Source: Nageia nagi
Taxonomy: Eukaryota; Pinophyta
Assembly (NCBI GenBank): GCA_050084985.1
Contig: JBITNC010000001.1
Span: 72,106,001-72,170,000 of the forward strand
Length of the DNA: 64,000 nt
Direction of reading: 5' to 3'
Shown: positions 11,503-21,879 of the stretch, in pieces
Numbering within the stretch: position 1 is the first letter of the stretch
Layout: every line of letters begins with the position of its first letter
Translations under genes and position numbers: made by a program
The notes under the pieces: model-generated
The model's input: the letters and a program-made list of their open reading frames with translations, nothing else
Told to the model about the DNA's origin: nothing
Databases searched by the model: none

Positions 11503-11968
11503 TATTGGAGGTTTCAATTTTGCATACCCACCAAAATAAAATGTCATCATGTTTCCAAAATGACCCCATATTTCCTAAATGCTACCACCCTTTGAGTTTC
11601 CAAAATGCCTGTAGGCTCCACATTTTAGAAATGCAACCACATTTTTGGAGACCTACCACATTTTATCAGTGTTTTTGATAATTACAAGTATTTATAATAT
11701 TTTGATCTATTTTTATTAGTTGCATGTTGTTGTAAGGTTTGTTACTTATCTAGGATGATGGGAGAGTTTTCTAGAACATGAATGTAACTTCCATTTAGCT
11801 AATTTTATTAGATTTTTAGTGTATTTGTATAATAGTCCATAGCATTTATTTTTCATCAAACTTGTAACCTCCATGAGCTTAGATTAGTTACTCATTGAGT
11901 TCCTATACATTGTACTTTGAATTTGCTGAATCAAGTTAGTGTGTGTTTAATTCTTATATATTGTTTCA
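11503..11968 (+). repeat. 5' LTR of the copia element (466 bp)
   Basis: It starts TATTGGAGGTTTC (the 3' LTR has TGTTGGAGG, so TG has become TA) and ends TTTCA. Landmarks shared with 16,186-16,655 include TTTGAGTTTCCAAAATGCCT, GAACATGAATGTAACT and AGCTAATTTTA. It shows scattered, mostly transition differences. Confidence 0.88.
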
Positions 11969-11971
11969 TAT

Positions 11972-11984
11972 TGGCATTAGATCT
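11972..11984 (+). other. Degraded initiator-Met tRNA primer-binding site
   Basis: TGGCATTAGATCT lies 3 bp after the 5' LTR. The usual plant copia site is TGGTATCAGAGCT, and the differences here are transitions. Confidence 0.75.
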
Positions 11985-12102
11985 AGTTGATATTTGTTGG
12001 GTTTGAAGAGGCTATGTGTACTTTGCAACAACTTAGCAAGTTTTACAAAAAGTGATCCAAATAGGCCTATATTTTTTTACTGAGCTTGTTGGAGTGAGTG
12101 AG

Positions 12103-12990
12103 ATGGATTATAGAGTGAATTATCTTCCCATACCAAACTTTAATGGTGAGGATTATGAATATTAGGCATTGAAGATGAAGCACTTACTCATAGGCAAGGG
12201 AATATGGTACATCATTAAACATGGTTATATGGAACCAAATTAGGCCACACTTCCTCAAGATGATAAACCTACTAAAAGAAAGGCTCAAAAGAAGAATTCC
12301 TATGCTATCTACCATCTCCAATTAGCCTTAGATAAGAGGCTCTTCCCAAGGATTGCAAGTTGCAATATAGAAAAAGATGCATGGAAGGTATTAAAACATG
12401 GGTTCAAGGTAATGACCAAGTAAGGCAAGTGAGTCTTCAAATTTTAAAAATAGAGTTTGAAAATATGAAGCAAAAAGAGGATGAGAAAGTTGGACAGTAT
12501 TGTGTAAGAGAGAATACTTATGTCCAAATGATGGAGATACTTGGAGAGGAGATCACAAATTCTATTTTAGTGAAGAAAGTGTTAATAACACTTCTTCCCA
12601 TATAGATCAAAACTGCAAATCTAAGCACCCTCACTCTTAACCAACTCATTGGTTTTTTGATATCACATGAGGAAAGGCTTGCTCCACCTACCAATGTTGG
12701 GAGTGTGGAAGAGAAGGCCTTCACTTCTAGAGAAGGTGACACTAGTGTTCAAGGGGGAGATCAAGGTAGAGGAAGAAGGAGAGGTGGATTCCAAGGAAGA
12801 GGTAGAAGGGATTCTCCAAGAGGTTAAAAAAGAGACAAGAAATGGTACTTCTATAATAAGTATGGACACTATGAAAGAGAATGTAGATTGAAGGATTCTC
12901 AAGAAGAAGCCCAATGTACCAACTATAGTGAGGAGGATACATCCTCCATCTTATTCTTTTTTGATGACCACTCAACCCAAAATCAAGATG
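12103..12990 (+). pseudogene. copia gag, decayed
   Basis: The Gag part of the copia polyprotein would be a capsid and RNA-binding protein. From the ATG at 12,103 the frame reads NYLPIPNFNGEDYEY, then KMKHLLIGKGIWYIIKHGYM. That is the N-terminal copia Gag pattern (F-x-G-x-x-Y-x-x-W...MxxxL...LWxxVxxGY), with the Trp replaced by a stop. Frames shift near 12,415-12,660. A basic, Gly/Arg-rich stretch at 12,760-12,840 leads to a knuckle remnant (YGHYEREC, 12,850-12,890) that keeps the His and last Cys but has lost the first two Cys. Several stops and shifts rule out function. Confidence 0.72.
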
Positions 12991-13170
12991 ATACATGGAT
13001 CCTTGACACCAGCTACTCCAACCACATGATTGGAAAGGGATATTTGTTTTGTACCATAGATTACTCCTACAAGTCCCAAATCACACTTGAAGATGACAAA
13101 GCCATTCAAGTTGAAGGAATGGGAGCTATGGAGGTGTCCACAAATTAAGGTAAAAAGAAGGTAAAATATG
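12991..13170 (+). pseudogene. copia aspartic protease, decayed
   Basis: DTWILDTSYSNHMIG at about 12,991-13,035 corresponds to the copia protease active-site region (W-x-L-D-S-G-x-x-x-H-M). The catalytic D-S-G triad reads D-T-S here, so the Gly is lost. It is followed by a strand-rich stretch (ITLEDDKAIQVEGMG), as expected of the family. The protease would have cut the polyprotein into Gag, integrase and RT. A stop at 13,147 ends the run. Confidence 0.68.
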
Positions 13171-14290
13171 TATATTTCATTCCAAAATTGAAACATAATT
13201 TGTTGAGTGTGGGAAAAATGATGGAGAAGAACTACAAGCTTATGTTTGAGAATATAAAATATATGATTTATTATAAAAATCAAGGGCATAAGCATGTCAC
13301 CATTATTGCCATGAAAATGAATAGATTTTTTACTCTTAAATTTAGTGAACAAAGCTTTAATTTTGCTAATGTTGCTATTAATGATAAGAGTTGGCTGTGG
13401 AATTTGAGATATGGGCATCTAAACTTTACAAGTTTGAAAAGCTTGGTCTCCAATGAGATGGTGTATAGGTTGCCAAAGGTCTAAGATCATAAATAAGTAT
13501 GTGTTGGATGAGCTATGGGAAAGCATTCAAGATCAAGATTCCCAAAATTCAAGCATAGAGATCCTCTTACCCCCTCCAATTGGTTCATAGTGACATATGT
13601 GGGCCAATCCAAACTCCAAGTATTGGTAAAAGTCTTTATTTTCTTACCTTCATTGATGAAAGTACAAGAATGTTTTGGATTTACTTTCTTAAGCACAAGG
13701 ATGAAACTTTTGAATACTTTAAGGACTTCAAGAATAATGTTGAAAAGCAAAGTGCCTATTATTTGAAATGTTTAAGAATAGACAAAGGGGGGGAGTTTTA
13801 TAGTAATGAGTTCTTGCAATATTGTAAATATTTTGGTGTGAGAAGGTAATTCATTGTTGCCTACACTCCATAACAAAATAGTGTAGTTGAATGTAAGAAC
13901 AAAACTTTGGATAATATGGCAAGAAGCATGCTCCAAACTAAAGGACTAAGCAATATTTATTGGGATGAAGCTATTAGGATAGCAGTGTATATTTTAAATA
14001 GATGTCCAACCTCTAGTTTGGATGGCATAACTCCTTTTGAGGCATGGTATGATAAAATATTAAATGTGAATCATTTTAGAGTGTTTGGTTACTTAGGTTA
14101 TGTGTATTTTTCTAAATAAAAATGAAAAAAAATAGATCCAAAGAGTGAGCCTTGGATTTTTATTGGTTATTGTGAATTAAGCAAAGCATATAGATTGTAC
14201 AATCCCAAAACTCACAAAGTTGTTATTTCTAGAGATCTTATTTTTGATGAAGGGAGAGCATGAGGTCATTAAAAACAACTTATTGATTAT
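13171..14290 (+). pseudogene. copia integrase, decayed
   Basis: The pre-integrase block HNLLSVGKMMEKNY (13,188 on) and WNLRYGHLNFTSLKSL (13,399-13,450) lead to the DDE core. The first Asp is in MVHSDICGP (13,580), the second region is LRIDKGGEF (13,770-13,800) and the Glu is in QNSVVECKN (13,874-13,900). Next is ARSML...YWDEAIRIAVYILNR (13,920-14,005), then the copia-typical F-x-V-F-G-Y-L-G and P-W-I-F-I-G-Y (14,075-14,170). Integrase would join element cDNA to host DNA in the nucleus. Frame breaks occur around 13,485-13,580 and at 13,848, and TAG/TAA stops are scattered (13,872, 14,117). The order before RT marks the element as Ty1/copia. Confidence 0.88.
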
Positions 14291-14569
14291 GGATTCTTTT
14301 ATGAAAGCTCTTCTAATGTATAGTATAATGTTTAACCCAGCCAACAAAATGTGTAGCTCAAAGCATAAAAAAGTTGCTAAAATCACACACAAGTGCAACC
14401 CAAATATGTTCTAAGTGATAGTGATGCATCTCCAAGCAAAATTAGTAAAGTAAGAGGTAATAGAACACTTACAAATCACCCTACTTCTCAAATGTTAGAT
14501 TAGAATTTTTCAAAAAGAGTTATAAGAGGAAAAGAAAAATAAGTAGATCAAGTAATTAAAAGACTTGAG

Positions 14570-15540
14570 AATATCCATTTGTATAGTGATGAGTTGAATG
14601 GTGAACCAAAGGATGAATTGACTAGTTTTGCATTAGTAGCTACTTCTAATTTAGAGCCTTCTTATTTTGAAGATGCTTGTACTAATGATGTTTGGATGAA
14701 GGCCATGGAAGAGGATATGCACTCCATTGAGAAAAATGATACATGGGAGCTAGTTGAGCTTCTAAAAGGGAAAAAGGTTATAGGCTCTAAATGGATCTAT
14801 AAAATAAAGTTTAATATTGATGGCACTATTGAGAGGTACAAGGCTAAGCTTATGGATAAAGGATTCATATAGCAATATGGAATTGACTATAAGGAGACCT
14901 TTTCTCCTATTTCTAGATAAGAAATCATCAAAATGGTTCTCTCCATTGCTACACATAAAGGTTGGAAGGTGTACCACTTGGATGTCAAGAGTGCATTCTT
15001 GAATGGGTACCTTGATGAAGAAGTATTTGTTACTTAGCCCCATAGTTTTGAAGAGATAGGTAAAGAACATGTTTACAAGTTGAATAAGTCTTTGTATGGT
15101 CTCTAGAAAGTTCCACATACTTGGTACTCATGGATAGATGGGTATTTCTAGAATTATGGGTTCACAAGAAGCAAAAGTGTACCAACTCTCTACTATAAGC
15201 ATGATGTTACTAATATTTTGTTGGTTTGTCTTTATATGGATGATCTTATTTACATGGGTAGCAATTCTATATTAAATTATGCTTTCAAAAATTCCATGAT
15301 GCAAGAATTTGAGATGAAGGATCTTAGTTTTATGCACTATTTTCTTGGTTTGGAGGTTTATCAAGATGATAGTTAAATTTTTATTGCTCAAACCAAGTAT
15401 GCTAATGATTTGTTGCATAAGTTTGATATGAATGATTATATAGTTGTGATCACTCCTATTGCACATGGAGAACACTTAACTAGAGAATATGGGATTGCTA
15501 AAGCTAATATGCATAGTTACAAAAGCATAGTGGGAGCTTG
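14570..15540 (+). pseudogene. copia reverse transcriptase, decayed
   Basis: The sequence shows the copia RT series in order: WMKAMEEDMHSIEKNDTWEL (14,694-14,755), GSKWIYKIKFNIDGTIERYK (14,782-14,841), DYKETFSPISR (14,886-14,918), YHLDVKSAFLNGYLDEEVFV (14,970-15,030), YKLNKSLYGL (15,073-15,103) and the active site LYMDDLIYM with YMDD intact at 15,233-15,244. Then FLGLEVY follows (15,342-15,362). RT copies element RNA to cDNA in cytoplasmic particles. Stops interrupt at several places where Gln or Arg is usual (for example after KGFI at 14,870, SR at 14,919, YGL at 15,104). It is dead although the catalytic motif survives. Confidence 0.9.
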
Positions 15541-16175
15541 ATGTTCCTAACAAATTCCCATCTTGATATCTATCATGTTATCTCACTTATGTCTAGGTAC
15601 ATGAGTGCCTCTTCAGAAATCCATTTAAATGAAGCAAAGAGAATTTTGACATATGTGAAAGTAAATCTAGATTTTGACATCCATTTCCTCAAGAATAAAG
15701 TTAAAACTTATTGGGTATAGTGATAGTGATTGGGGTAATAGCATTGATGATCGAAAGTCTACTTGTAAAAATTATTTCAGCCTTGGTTTTGGTCCTATTA
15801 CATGGTCCTCCAAGAAATAAATAATTATTGCTCTATCCTCCACCAAAGTTGAATACATTGATATAAATATTGCTAGTGCATAAGCCTTGTGGATGTGGAA
15901 AGTGCTTGAGGAGATTAGAGAAAGCAAAATTGGTGCCATCACTTTGTACTATGGTACCCAAAGTACCATCCAATTGGAAAAGAACCATGTGCACCATTCC
16001 AGATCCAAGCATTTTGATATGAAGTATCACTTCATCTAGGATATGGTTGAGAAGAGAGTTATTGAATTGCATTATTACAACATTGTGGACAATCTAGATA
16101 ACTTATTCACTAAAGGCATTGCTACACATCAAGTTGTAAAGCTGAGAGACTACTTGGTTAGCCCTCTCATCTTTA
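15541..16175 (+). pseudogene. copia RNase H, decayed
   Basis: RPD-connecting sequence (ISLMSRYMSASSEIHLNEAK, 15,574-15,640) leads to the RNase H core. Visible motifs are YSDSDWGNSIDDRKST (15,718-15,763), ITWSSKK (15,800-15,820), ALSSTKVEY (15,832-15,858) and a C-terminal DNLDNLFTKGI (16,089-16,120). RNase H would degrade the RNA of the RNA-DNA hybrid. A frame change occurs near 15,715 and stops follow SSKK and ASA. The polypurine tract at 16,174-16,185 follows at once. Confidence 0.85.
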
Positions 16176-16185
16176 AGGGGGATTA
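16174..16185 (+). other. Polypurine tract of the copia element
   Basis: AAGGGGGATTA directly precedes the 3' LTR start TGTTGGAGG. It would prime plus-strand cDNA synthesis. Confidence 0.8.
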
Positions 16186-16655
16186 TGTTGGAGGTTTTAA
16201 TTTTGTAGACCCACCAGAATAAAATACGATCATATTTTTGAAATACCCCTATGTTTCCTTAATTTCACCACCCTTTGAGTTTCCAAAATGCCTACATCCT
16301 CCACATTTCAAAATTGCAATCACATTTCTAGAGACCTACCATGTTTTGTCAATATTTTTTATAGTTATGAGTATTTATGATATTTGGAATTATTTTTCTT
16401 AGTTGCACATTGTTGTAAGGTTTGTTACTTGTCTAGGGTTATGGGAGAGTGGTCTAGAACATGAATGTAACTCCCTTTTAGCTAATTTTACTATATTCTT
16501 AATGGATTTGGGTAACATTCCATAACATTCATTTTTGGTCAGACTTGTAACCTTCATGAGCTTAGATCAATTACACATTGAGGTCTTATAATTTGTACTT
16601 TGAATTTGCTAACTGAATCAAGTTTGTATGTGTTTGATTCTTGTATATTATTTCA
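16186..16655 (+). repeat. 3' LTR of the copia element (470 bp)
   Basis: It starts TGTTGGAGG and ends TTTCA, and is the partner of 11,503-11,968. The flank TATCA pairs with GATCA on the other side. Confidence 0.88.
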
Positions 16656-17085
16656 TATCATAGTAGAATTGGCTAACATATGATTTTTAATTTTCTTGAG
16701 TTAATCTTGAGATGACAAATTTTCAAATACAATATCATACACCTCATATTTATCTATAGCATCATTTATATATGGCTCAAAATCTATATCAACAGTAAAA
16801 TCATCATCATCACTATCAGTTTCATTATTAGTATCATTGTAATTCTTTTGATTTTCTATGATTAACACATTATTTTGCACATCATCATCATTTGCACTAG
16901 TTAAGCATGAATTTGATAAACCGATTTCATCATAAGATTATTTTTTATTATTACTTTGCACAACATTCATATCCTTAGGAATTTTTTGTTTAGGATAAGG
17001 TACAAATAAATCAGTTATCATATTCAAATATTCAAGAAAACCACTTGTAGTTGTAGTATCTATGCTAAAATGCAAGATTTATTAT
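16656..17085 (-). pseudogene. N-terminal part of the gag-like frame of internal B
   Basis: The minus strand from about 17,085 leftward is a nearly open frame with two visible stops. It is very acidic in its middle (NETDSDDDDFTVDIDFEPYI around 16,760-16,830). It ends HMLANST at the copia junction. Acidic N-terminal Gag regions are also seen in internal A (8,340-8,420). The copia insertion divides it from 10,870-11,502; across the gap the frame is the same. No defined domain is recognised. Confidence 0.5.
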
Positions 17086-17598
17086 TTTACATAAAACTTT
17101 AAGTAATATGATAAAATAAGCACTTTTACATCATGCAAGATTAAAAATAAATTGCTAGCACGTATATCTATGATGTAGGATAAGTTTTATAATGCTAGAA
17201 CTTTCAAAATTTAAGAAAATAACCTTCAAAATTTATTTTTTAATGTAAAAATATTGTATTTGAAAATCTTTAGAGATTTTGATAAAAATGCATGCAATAA
17301 GCCCAAATTAATCTCAAAAAGTTACCTCCTATGATGATCTATGATTTTGGCAAGTTTTTATCATGAAACAAGTCACCAAATAGTTACAAAATATTTTCAA
17401 AATTTATGATTTTTCAATGTGATACTTTTTGCAAAACAAATTTCAAAATTGATCAAAATATGCAAATATAGACCTTGAAAAATTAGAAAAATTTCTCAAT
17501 TATATTTATTTATGGTTTGGATAAATTTTTCTAATGCTAGATCCCAACAAATTGAATAAAATGACCTCCAAAAATTGGTATTTTCAATTTTACCAAAA
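17086..17598. other. Leader of internal B (no gene seen)
   Basis: This is AT-rich sequence between the LTR and the gag-like frame, with no open frame of note. The LTR-proximal end (17,585-17,598) is a degraded version of the family's primer site. Confidence 0.5.
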
Positions 17599-18316
17599 TG
17601 TTGACTCTAAATTATGTAAAATACAAATATACATAACAAATCAAATGATATACAATATAAGAAGAGCTACATATGTACACTATATTGGATATAACAAATA
17701 TACATGAAAAGCATGTACTTAATATGAAGTGTATGTGCAAACCTTAAAAGCAAATGTCAATGGATATTCATTAGGTGAGCTTGTAATCGATCTTTGTATG
17801 CATGGATCAACAACCTTTGCCGTCAAAATTTGAAATCCTCAAGATGCACGTAGTTAACAACCTTGGAGAAGAATGTTGTTAACAGTGTTAAATATGATGA
17901 ATTATGGAATGCATAAAAGATAGAAAGTTTTAGAGCTCAAAGTATAACAATTTCTCATGATAGGTGGCATCTAGATACACCATTTATTGATGAAGATTTT
18001 CAGAGACAACCACCTATCAGAGATCTTATCATATCAAAGAGTTTCAATCTATGGAGGTCAACCTATTCCACTATCATATATATCTTACAAAGACATGGAA
18101 AGGAGTGAAGGCTGACCTTTAGCAATAATATCATCATTGTTGTATTCAAGATACTTTAAAATATGAACCATGATAAATAATATAGTATTTAATATAACAC
18201 ATGGTATTGCATTGTAATATCAAATTTATCTTAATATTTGTAATATTGCAATAAGATATTTAAGAAATCTAAATATGATTTATTAAATAAATAATAAATC
18301 AATTTAGGCATCCATA
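17599..18316 (-). repeat. 5' LTR of copy B (718 bp), outer right LTR of the tandem array
   Basis: It aligns with 8,793-9,536 along its whole length. Shared landmarks include TATAAGAAGA, TGTACACTATAT, AGGAGTGAAGGC, ATGGTATTGCATTGTAATAT and the TTTATTAAATAAATAATAAATCA block. The edges TG and CATA are a slightly decayed TG...CA. Differences are frequent, so these LTRs are old. Confidence 0.82.
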
Positions 18317-20618
18317 GATATCATCTCCACCATTCAAAATGCATATTTCCTTTGTATTACATGCAAACTTATTGGATTCTAGAGTAGCATGAATGACATA
18401 AGCTATATCTAGAGTGCATATTTGACTTAAAATATTTAGACACTTTAACTAGCACTTAACTTTGTCAAAACCTTCATCCTGGTGCCAAACTCCATTATCG
18501 ACACTTTGTATCACATTCTAATCTAGCATCAAGATGTCTTTACTAGTACCTTGATTCACTGTTCTGGCATTTCTTTTTATTTTTGATATTTAAATTTACC
18601 TCCAATGAGTTTAAATATTTTGTCAAAGTTCCAATAGTATTTATAGGTATCTAGATTTGGAAGGACCCATTAAAACCAAACACATAGGAAAATATACTAT
18701 TTCAATAGAATTATATAGACGTGCTTCAATCTGGATGGCCAAAACTTGAAGTTTACAATTGGAATACTTTAAGTGGTTAATTTAACTATGATTCACCATG
18801 ATGTGTGATTAACCATCACCAACAAGACTTATGCTGAAGAAAATGAAGTTGTCTAATTTCTATGCTATTATGATGCAATTTGGTCTGCTTCACTCTACCA
18901 AATTTAAATGTTATTTATTTTCTCCACTATTTTGATAGAATTTGGTCTACTTCACCTTGTTGGATCTCTACCAAAATTAAACACTATGAAAAATATTCAA
19001 AATTGATTAAGTATCAATGGTATTCTATTTTGTTGTTATTCCAAAAAAACTTCATTCACTCCCATACTATTAGATCTTTGCCAAAATCAAATACTATAGG
19101 AAATGTTCAAAATTGATTGGGTGTCAATACTATTGTTTTTATTTTTATTTCAAAAAAATATTGTCCACTCCAATACAGTCGAATTGCTGCTAAAATCAAA
19201 CACTATAGGAAATATTCAAAATTGACTAAGTATCAATATTTGGTCAAACAATAAAGGATCAAAATAAACCATACCCATGCAAAACTCTTCTTATTTCTCT
19301 AAACAAATGTATGAGTATATAGAAGCATTATGTACAAAATTACATCTACAGTATGCTTCTAAAGATTATAAAGTCTAGCTTTGCACCTAATAATTGCATC
19401 TTATTAAAAGTCTCCACAACCTTTTAAGAAAATTTATTTTTTCCATATCCTCCAATCATTATAGTCCATTAAACTATTTTACATAATACTAGAGTATTTA
19501 TATAAAATATATTTTATTAATATCCTTCAATCATTGTAGTCCATAAAACTATGTTTCCATCATGCATCTTATCATTTTCCCAAATTTCTCCTTCCTCTAA
19601 GGATGTTATCATTTCATGATCAAGGATCAATATTAATTTCTTAGTGGTCCTTACCTTCAAAATAGGATATAATTCTTGATCATGATAAGAATTTCTTAGG
19701 CTTCTCTACTAATAGAATATAGAAATTGTAAAGATTATATCTAAATCTAAATATTCCTTCTCTTTACAATTCATCATCAATAGATCAATTATAATTAGCT
19801 AGCCCATTTATTTAGTTATTTTAGAAAAAAATATCCTCATGCAAGAGATAAAGGGGAGCCTATGGAGTCTCTTGAAACTAGAACTTTATGAAGAATTTGA
19901 GTTAGGATATCAAAGTATATATACCATCACTTCAAAGTCCCCTTTTCCTAAAAATCCATAGGTTGTGCTAAAGAATCATATCTAGATCCTCATTTCAATT
20001 GAGATTGATAAGGAATAAATTCCTAGGTAAAGCTACAATTTCTGTATGGCTAATAAGTCTTCATTTTTTTAGCCCACTTGTGAATGGCATCAATCATAGG
20101 CATTTCTTCCATTTCAACTAGTTAATCTAGAATAACTATGTGATCTCCCATTTGTGAGATTTTAAAAATATGTTCTTTAATATAATAGTTTATATATCAA
20201 TTTCATATTGAAGTATTAAAGACAAAAGAACATATTTTTGTATATTGTTGGAGCTTGGAAATTAACATCATTTCATATTGAAAGAAACTTGTTATTGTCC
20301 AAATTTTATTTAAGATCCATACCTCTTCTTGAGTGTTGCATATATGTTGTGTTCTATGAACTAACTCTATTTTCAATTATGTTACTTTCTAGGATAATTT
20401 ACTCTAGAGAAATATTTGTAGTTTATATTTTAGTAAAATATCATTATACATCTACCATAGTTATTTCTTGTTACAATAATCAACATCAACAACACCAAAA
20501 CCATTCTAGTATTAAACATGCTTTTTTGTAATATATTCCTTAATGATCTTCATATGTGATAAGAGCTCTTTCTTAAAACATACAAAAGACTTATAATAGT
20601 TTATATATCAATGAGGAG
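18317..20618. other. Unassigned spacer
   Basis: I see no convincing coding region or element motifs here. Short open frames (18,880-19,116 and 20,238-20,531) have no recognisable motif. The only structure is the tandem repeat at 18,955-19,245. Confidence 0.5.
18955..19245. repeat. ~105-bp tandem repeat, about 2.7 copies
   Basis: Units start near 18,955, 19,060 and 19,169. Each contains a 'T..CAAAAT.AAA.ACTAT..GAAA' block, then TATTCAAAATTGA, then a GTATCAAT block, and (in the first two) a T-rich tract, CCAAAAAAA and a CACTCC.ATAC boundary. The units differ at many positions. Confidence 0.75.
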
Positions 20619-20890
20619 TGTCATTAAATTTTTCTAGTAAATATATAATATCTCTATGTAACTGGTATGTGTTACAATCAATAATAGTGCCTAGAAGGTA
20701 GCAAGTTGTGCAAGATCATAGTATCCACCAATAAGATATAGTTACAATCATAATGGAATAATGATGTCCACCAATAAGATACAATTATAACCATAATGGA
20801 ATAATGATGTAGCTAGAATAAAGAGATAGGGATGTAATAATGATTAGTACTACAAGTGTACTATAGGGGCTTTAAGTTGGTGAAGTTTAG

Positions 20891-20970
20891 TAAAATGTAA
20901 AAGGTAAATGGTAATAGGTAATAGGTAAATTGTAAAAGATAAAATATAAATGGTAAATGGTAAAAGGTTC
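20891..20970. repeat. GGTAAAT-type heptamer array in the 5' LTR
   Basis: GGTAAATG, GGTAATA and GGTAAAA words repeat with a period near 7. The corresponding place in the 3' LTR (26,593-26,705) has the same motif in a longer array. Confidence 0.75.
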
Positions 20971-21231
20971 AAGTGGAATAAATATCCATGGGTAATATCT
21001 AGAAGATATATGTTCTAGAATTCTCAATAGGATTATGTGGCACAAGGACATTGGATGATGTGGAAGTAGTTGTTGATATTTAAAAGGGGTTTCTAGAAAA
21101 GGGTTATGTGGCAAAAGATCCATGTGGAATCTCATGGATATTTCTAAAAGTCATTTGGATATTTCTTTAGATGGAGATATAATATATTTTGAAATTCAAT
21201 TTCTATAGAAATCTAGAAATCTTCTTTAGCA

Positions 21232-21238
21232 TATAAAT
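21232..21238 (+). promoter_or_regulatory. Candidate LTR TATA box
   Basis: TATAAAT lies before a GTGTTATGCGCATG stretch in the 5' LTR. The 3' LTR has CTAAAAATAG at the same place, so it has decayed there. This is a candidate only. Confidence 0.4.
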
Positions 21239-21879
21239 GGAGAAGTGTTATGCGCATGTAAAGCAAGTTCGGAAAAAGTCTAGTGCAAGTTGAGTGCAAA
21301 GTCTAGAGCAAGTCTAGTGGGACTTACATGCAAGTAACATTGAGTTGAAGTTGTGAGTAAGTTATGAAGTTGTGTATAAGTTTATATATGTGTGATGAGT
21401 CTTGAGTCTTAGTATCACAAGTATGTCAAGTGTTGTATTGTGTTCATGATTATCTAAATGAAAAGAAGGTTGGACTTTTGTTATAATGAGGCTCTCTTTG
21501 TGAAGTTGTGATAGTGGTTATGTTAGATTGGTTGTTGAGTTGAGCAAGTGGTGGTACTCCTCATGGGATAACCAAGTCCATTGCTATCATCACAATGAGA
21601 GTTTTTTACCATTGTATTGTAACTCTTGTTGTATTTTTTTATCTTCACTTTTATCAATAATATTGTATGATTTTTCAATTGTACAATTATTATATTGGTC
21701 ATAGTGTATAAATTGCATTACCACTAATTAAAGAGGTACTTCAAGATGAAAGATCATTACAAGAGGAATACCTGGTATTATAGTTACTTGTATGCTAAAA
21801 TAGTTGATATTTTTGGTTATGTTATCGATACCATTCCTCATTAGTGGTAATATTGTAGTTACAAGAGTCTTTTATTACC

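Larger units (their letters stand above)
11503..16655 (+). mobile_element. Full-length decayed Ty1/copia retrotransposon
   Basis: The 5' LTR (11,503-11,968) and 3' LTR (16,186-16,655) are similar along their length. A degraded initiator-Met primer site follows the 5' LTR at 11,972-11,984. A polypurine tract (AAGGGGGATTA) adjoins the 3' LTR. Flanks are GATCA (11,498-11,502) and TATCA (16,656-16,660), a 5-bp target duplication with one difference. Domain order is gag, protease, integrase, RT, RNase H. Integrase before RT is diagnostic of Ty1/copia. The element sits in a gag-like frame of the opposite strand. Many stops make it inactive. Confidence 0.92.
9537..17598 (-). mobile_element. Internal region B of the tandem array, interrupted by a copia element
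   Basis: The region starts with the same polypurine tract and 3' untranslated sequence as copy A (9,537-10,847 matches 63-1,345). It then diverges into a gag-like frame split by the copia insertion. It ends at a degraded primer site (minus strand TTTTGGTAAAATTG) beside the LTR at 17,599. Copy B lacks the PMD gene, the minisatellite and any pol. Without the 5.15-kb copia it is about 2.9 kb, so it is a reduced or deleted relative of A. Confidence 0.72.
20619..21809 (+). repeat. 5' LTR of the gypsy element (1,191 bp)
   Basis: It starts TGTCATTAAATTTTTCTAG and ends TAGTTGATA; TGTCA and TGATA are near inverted repeats as LTR ends should be. It has the same length as 26,368-27,558. A GTAAATG heptamer array lies at 20,891-20,970, and a TATA-like TATAAAT at 21,232-21,238. 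Confidence 0.88.

Noticed and set aside
21774-21788. TGGTATTATAGTTAC as an initiator-Met primer site after the 5' LTR
   Set aside because: The same sequence is present near the end of the 3' LTR (about 27,520), so it lies inside the LTR, not after it.
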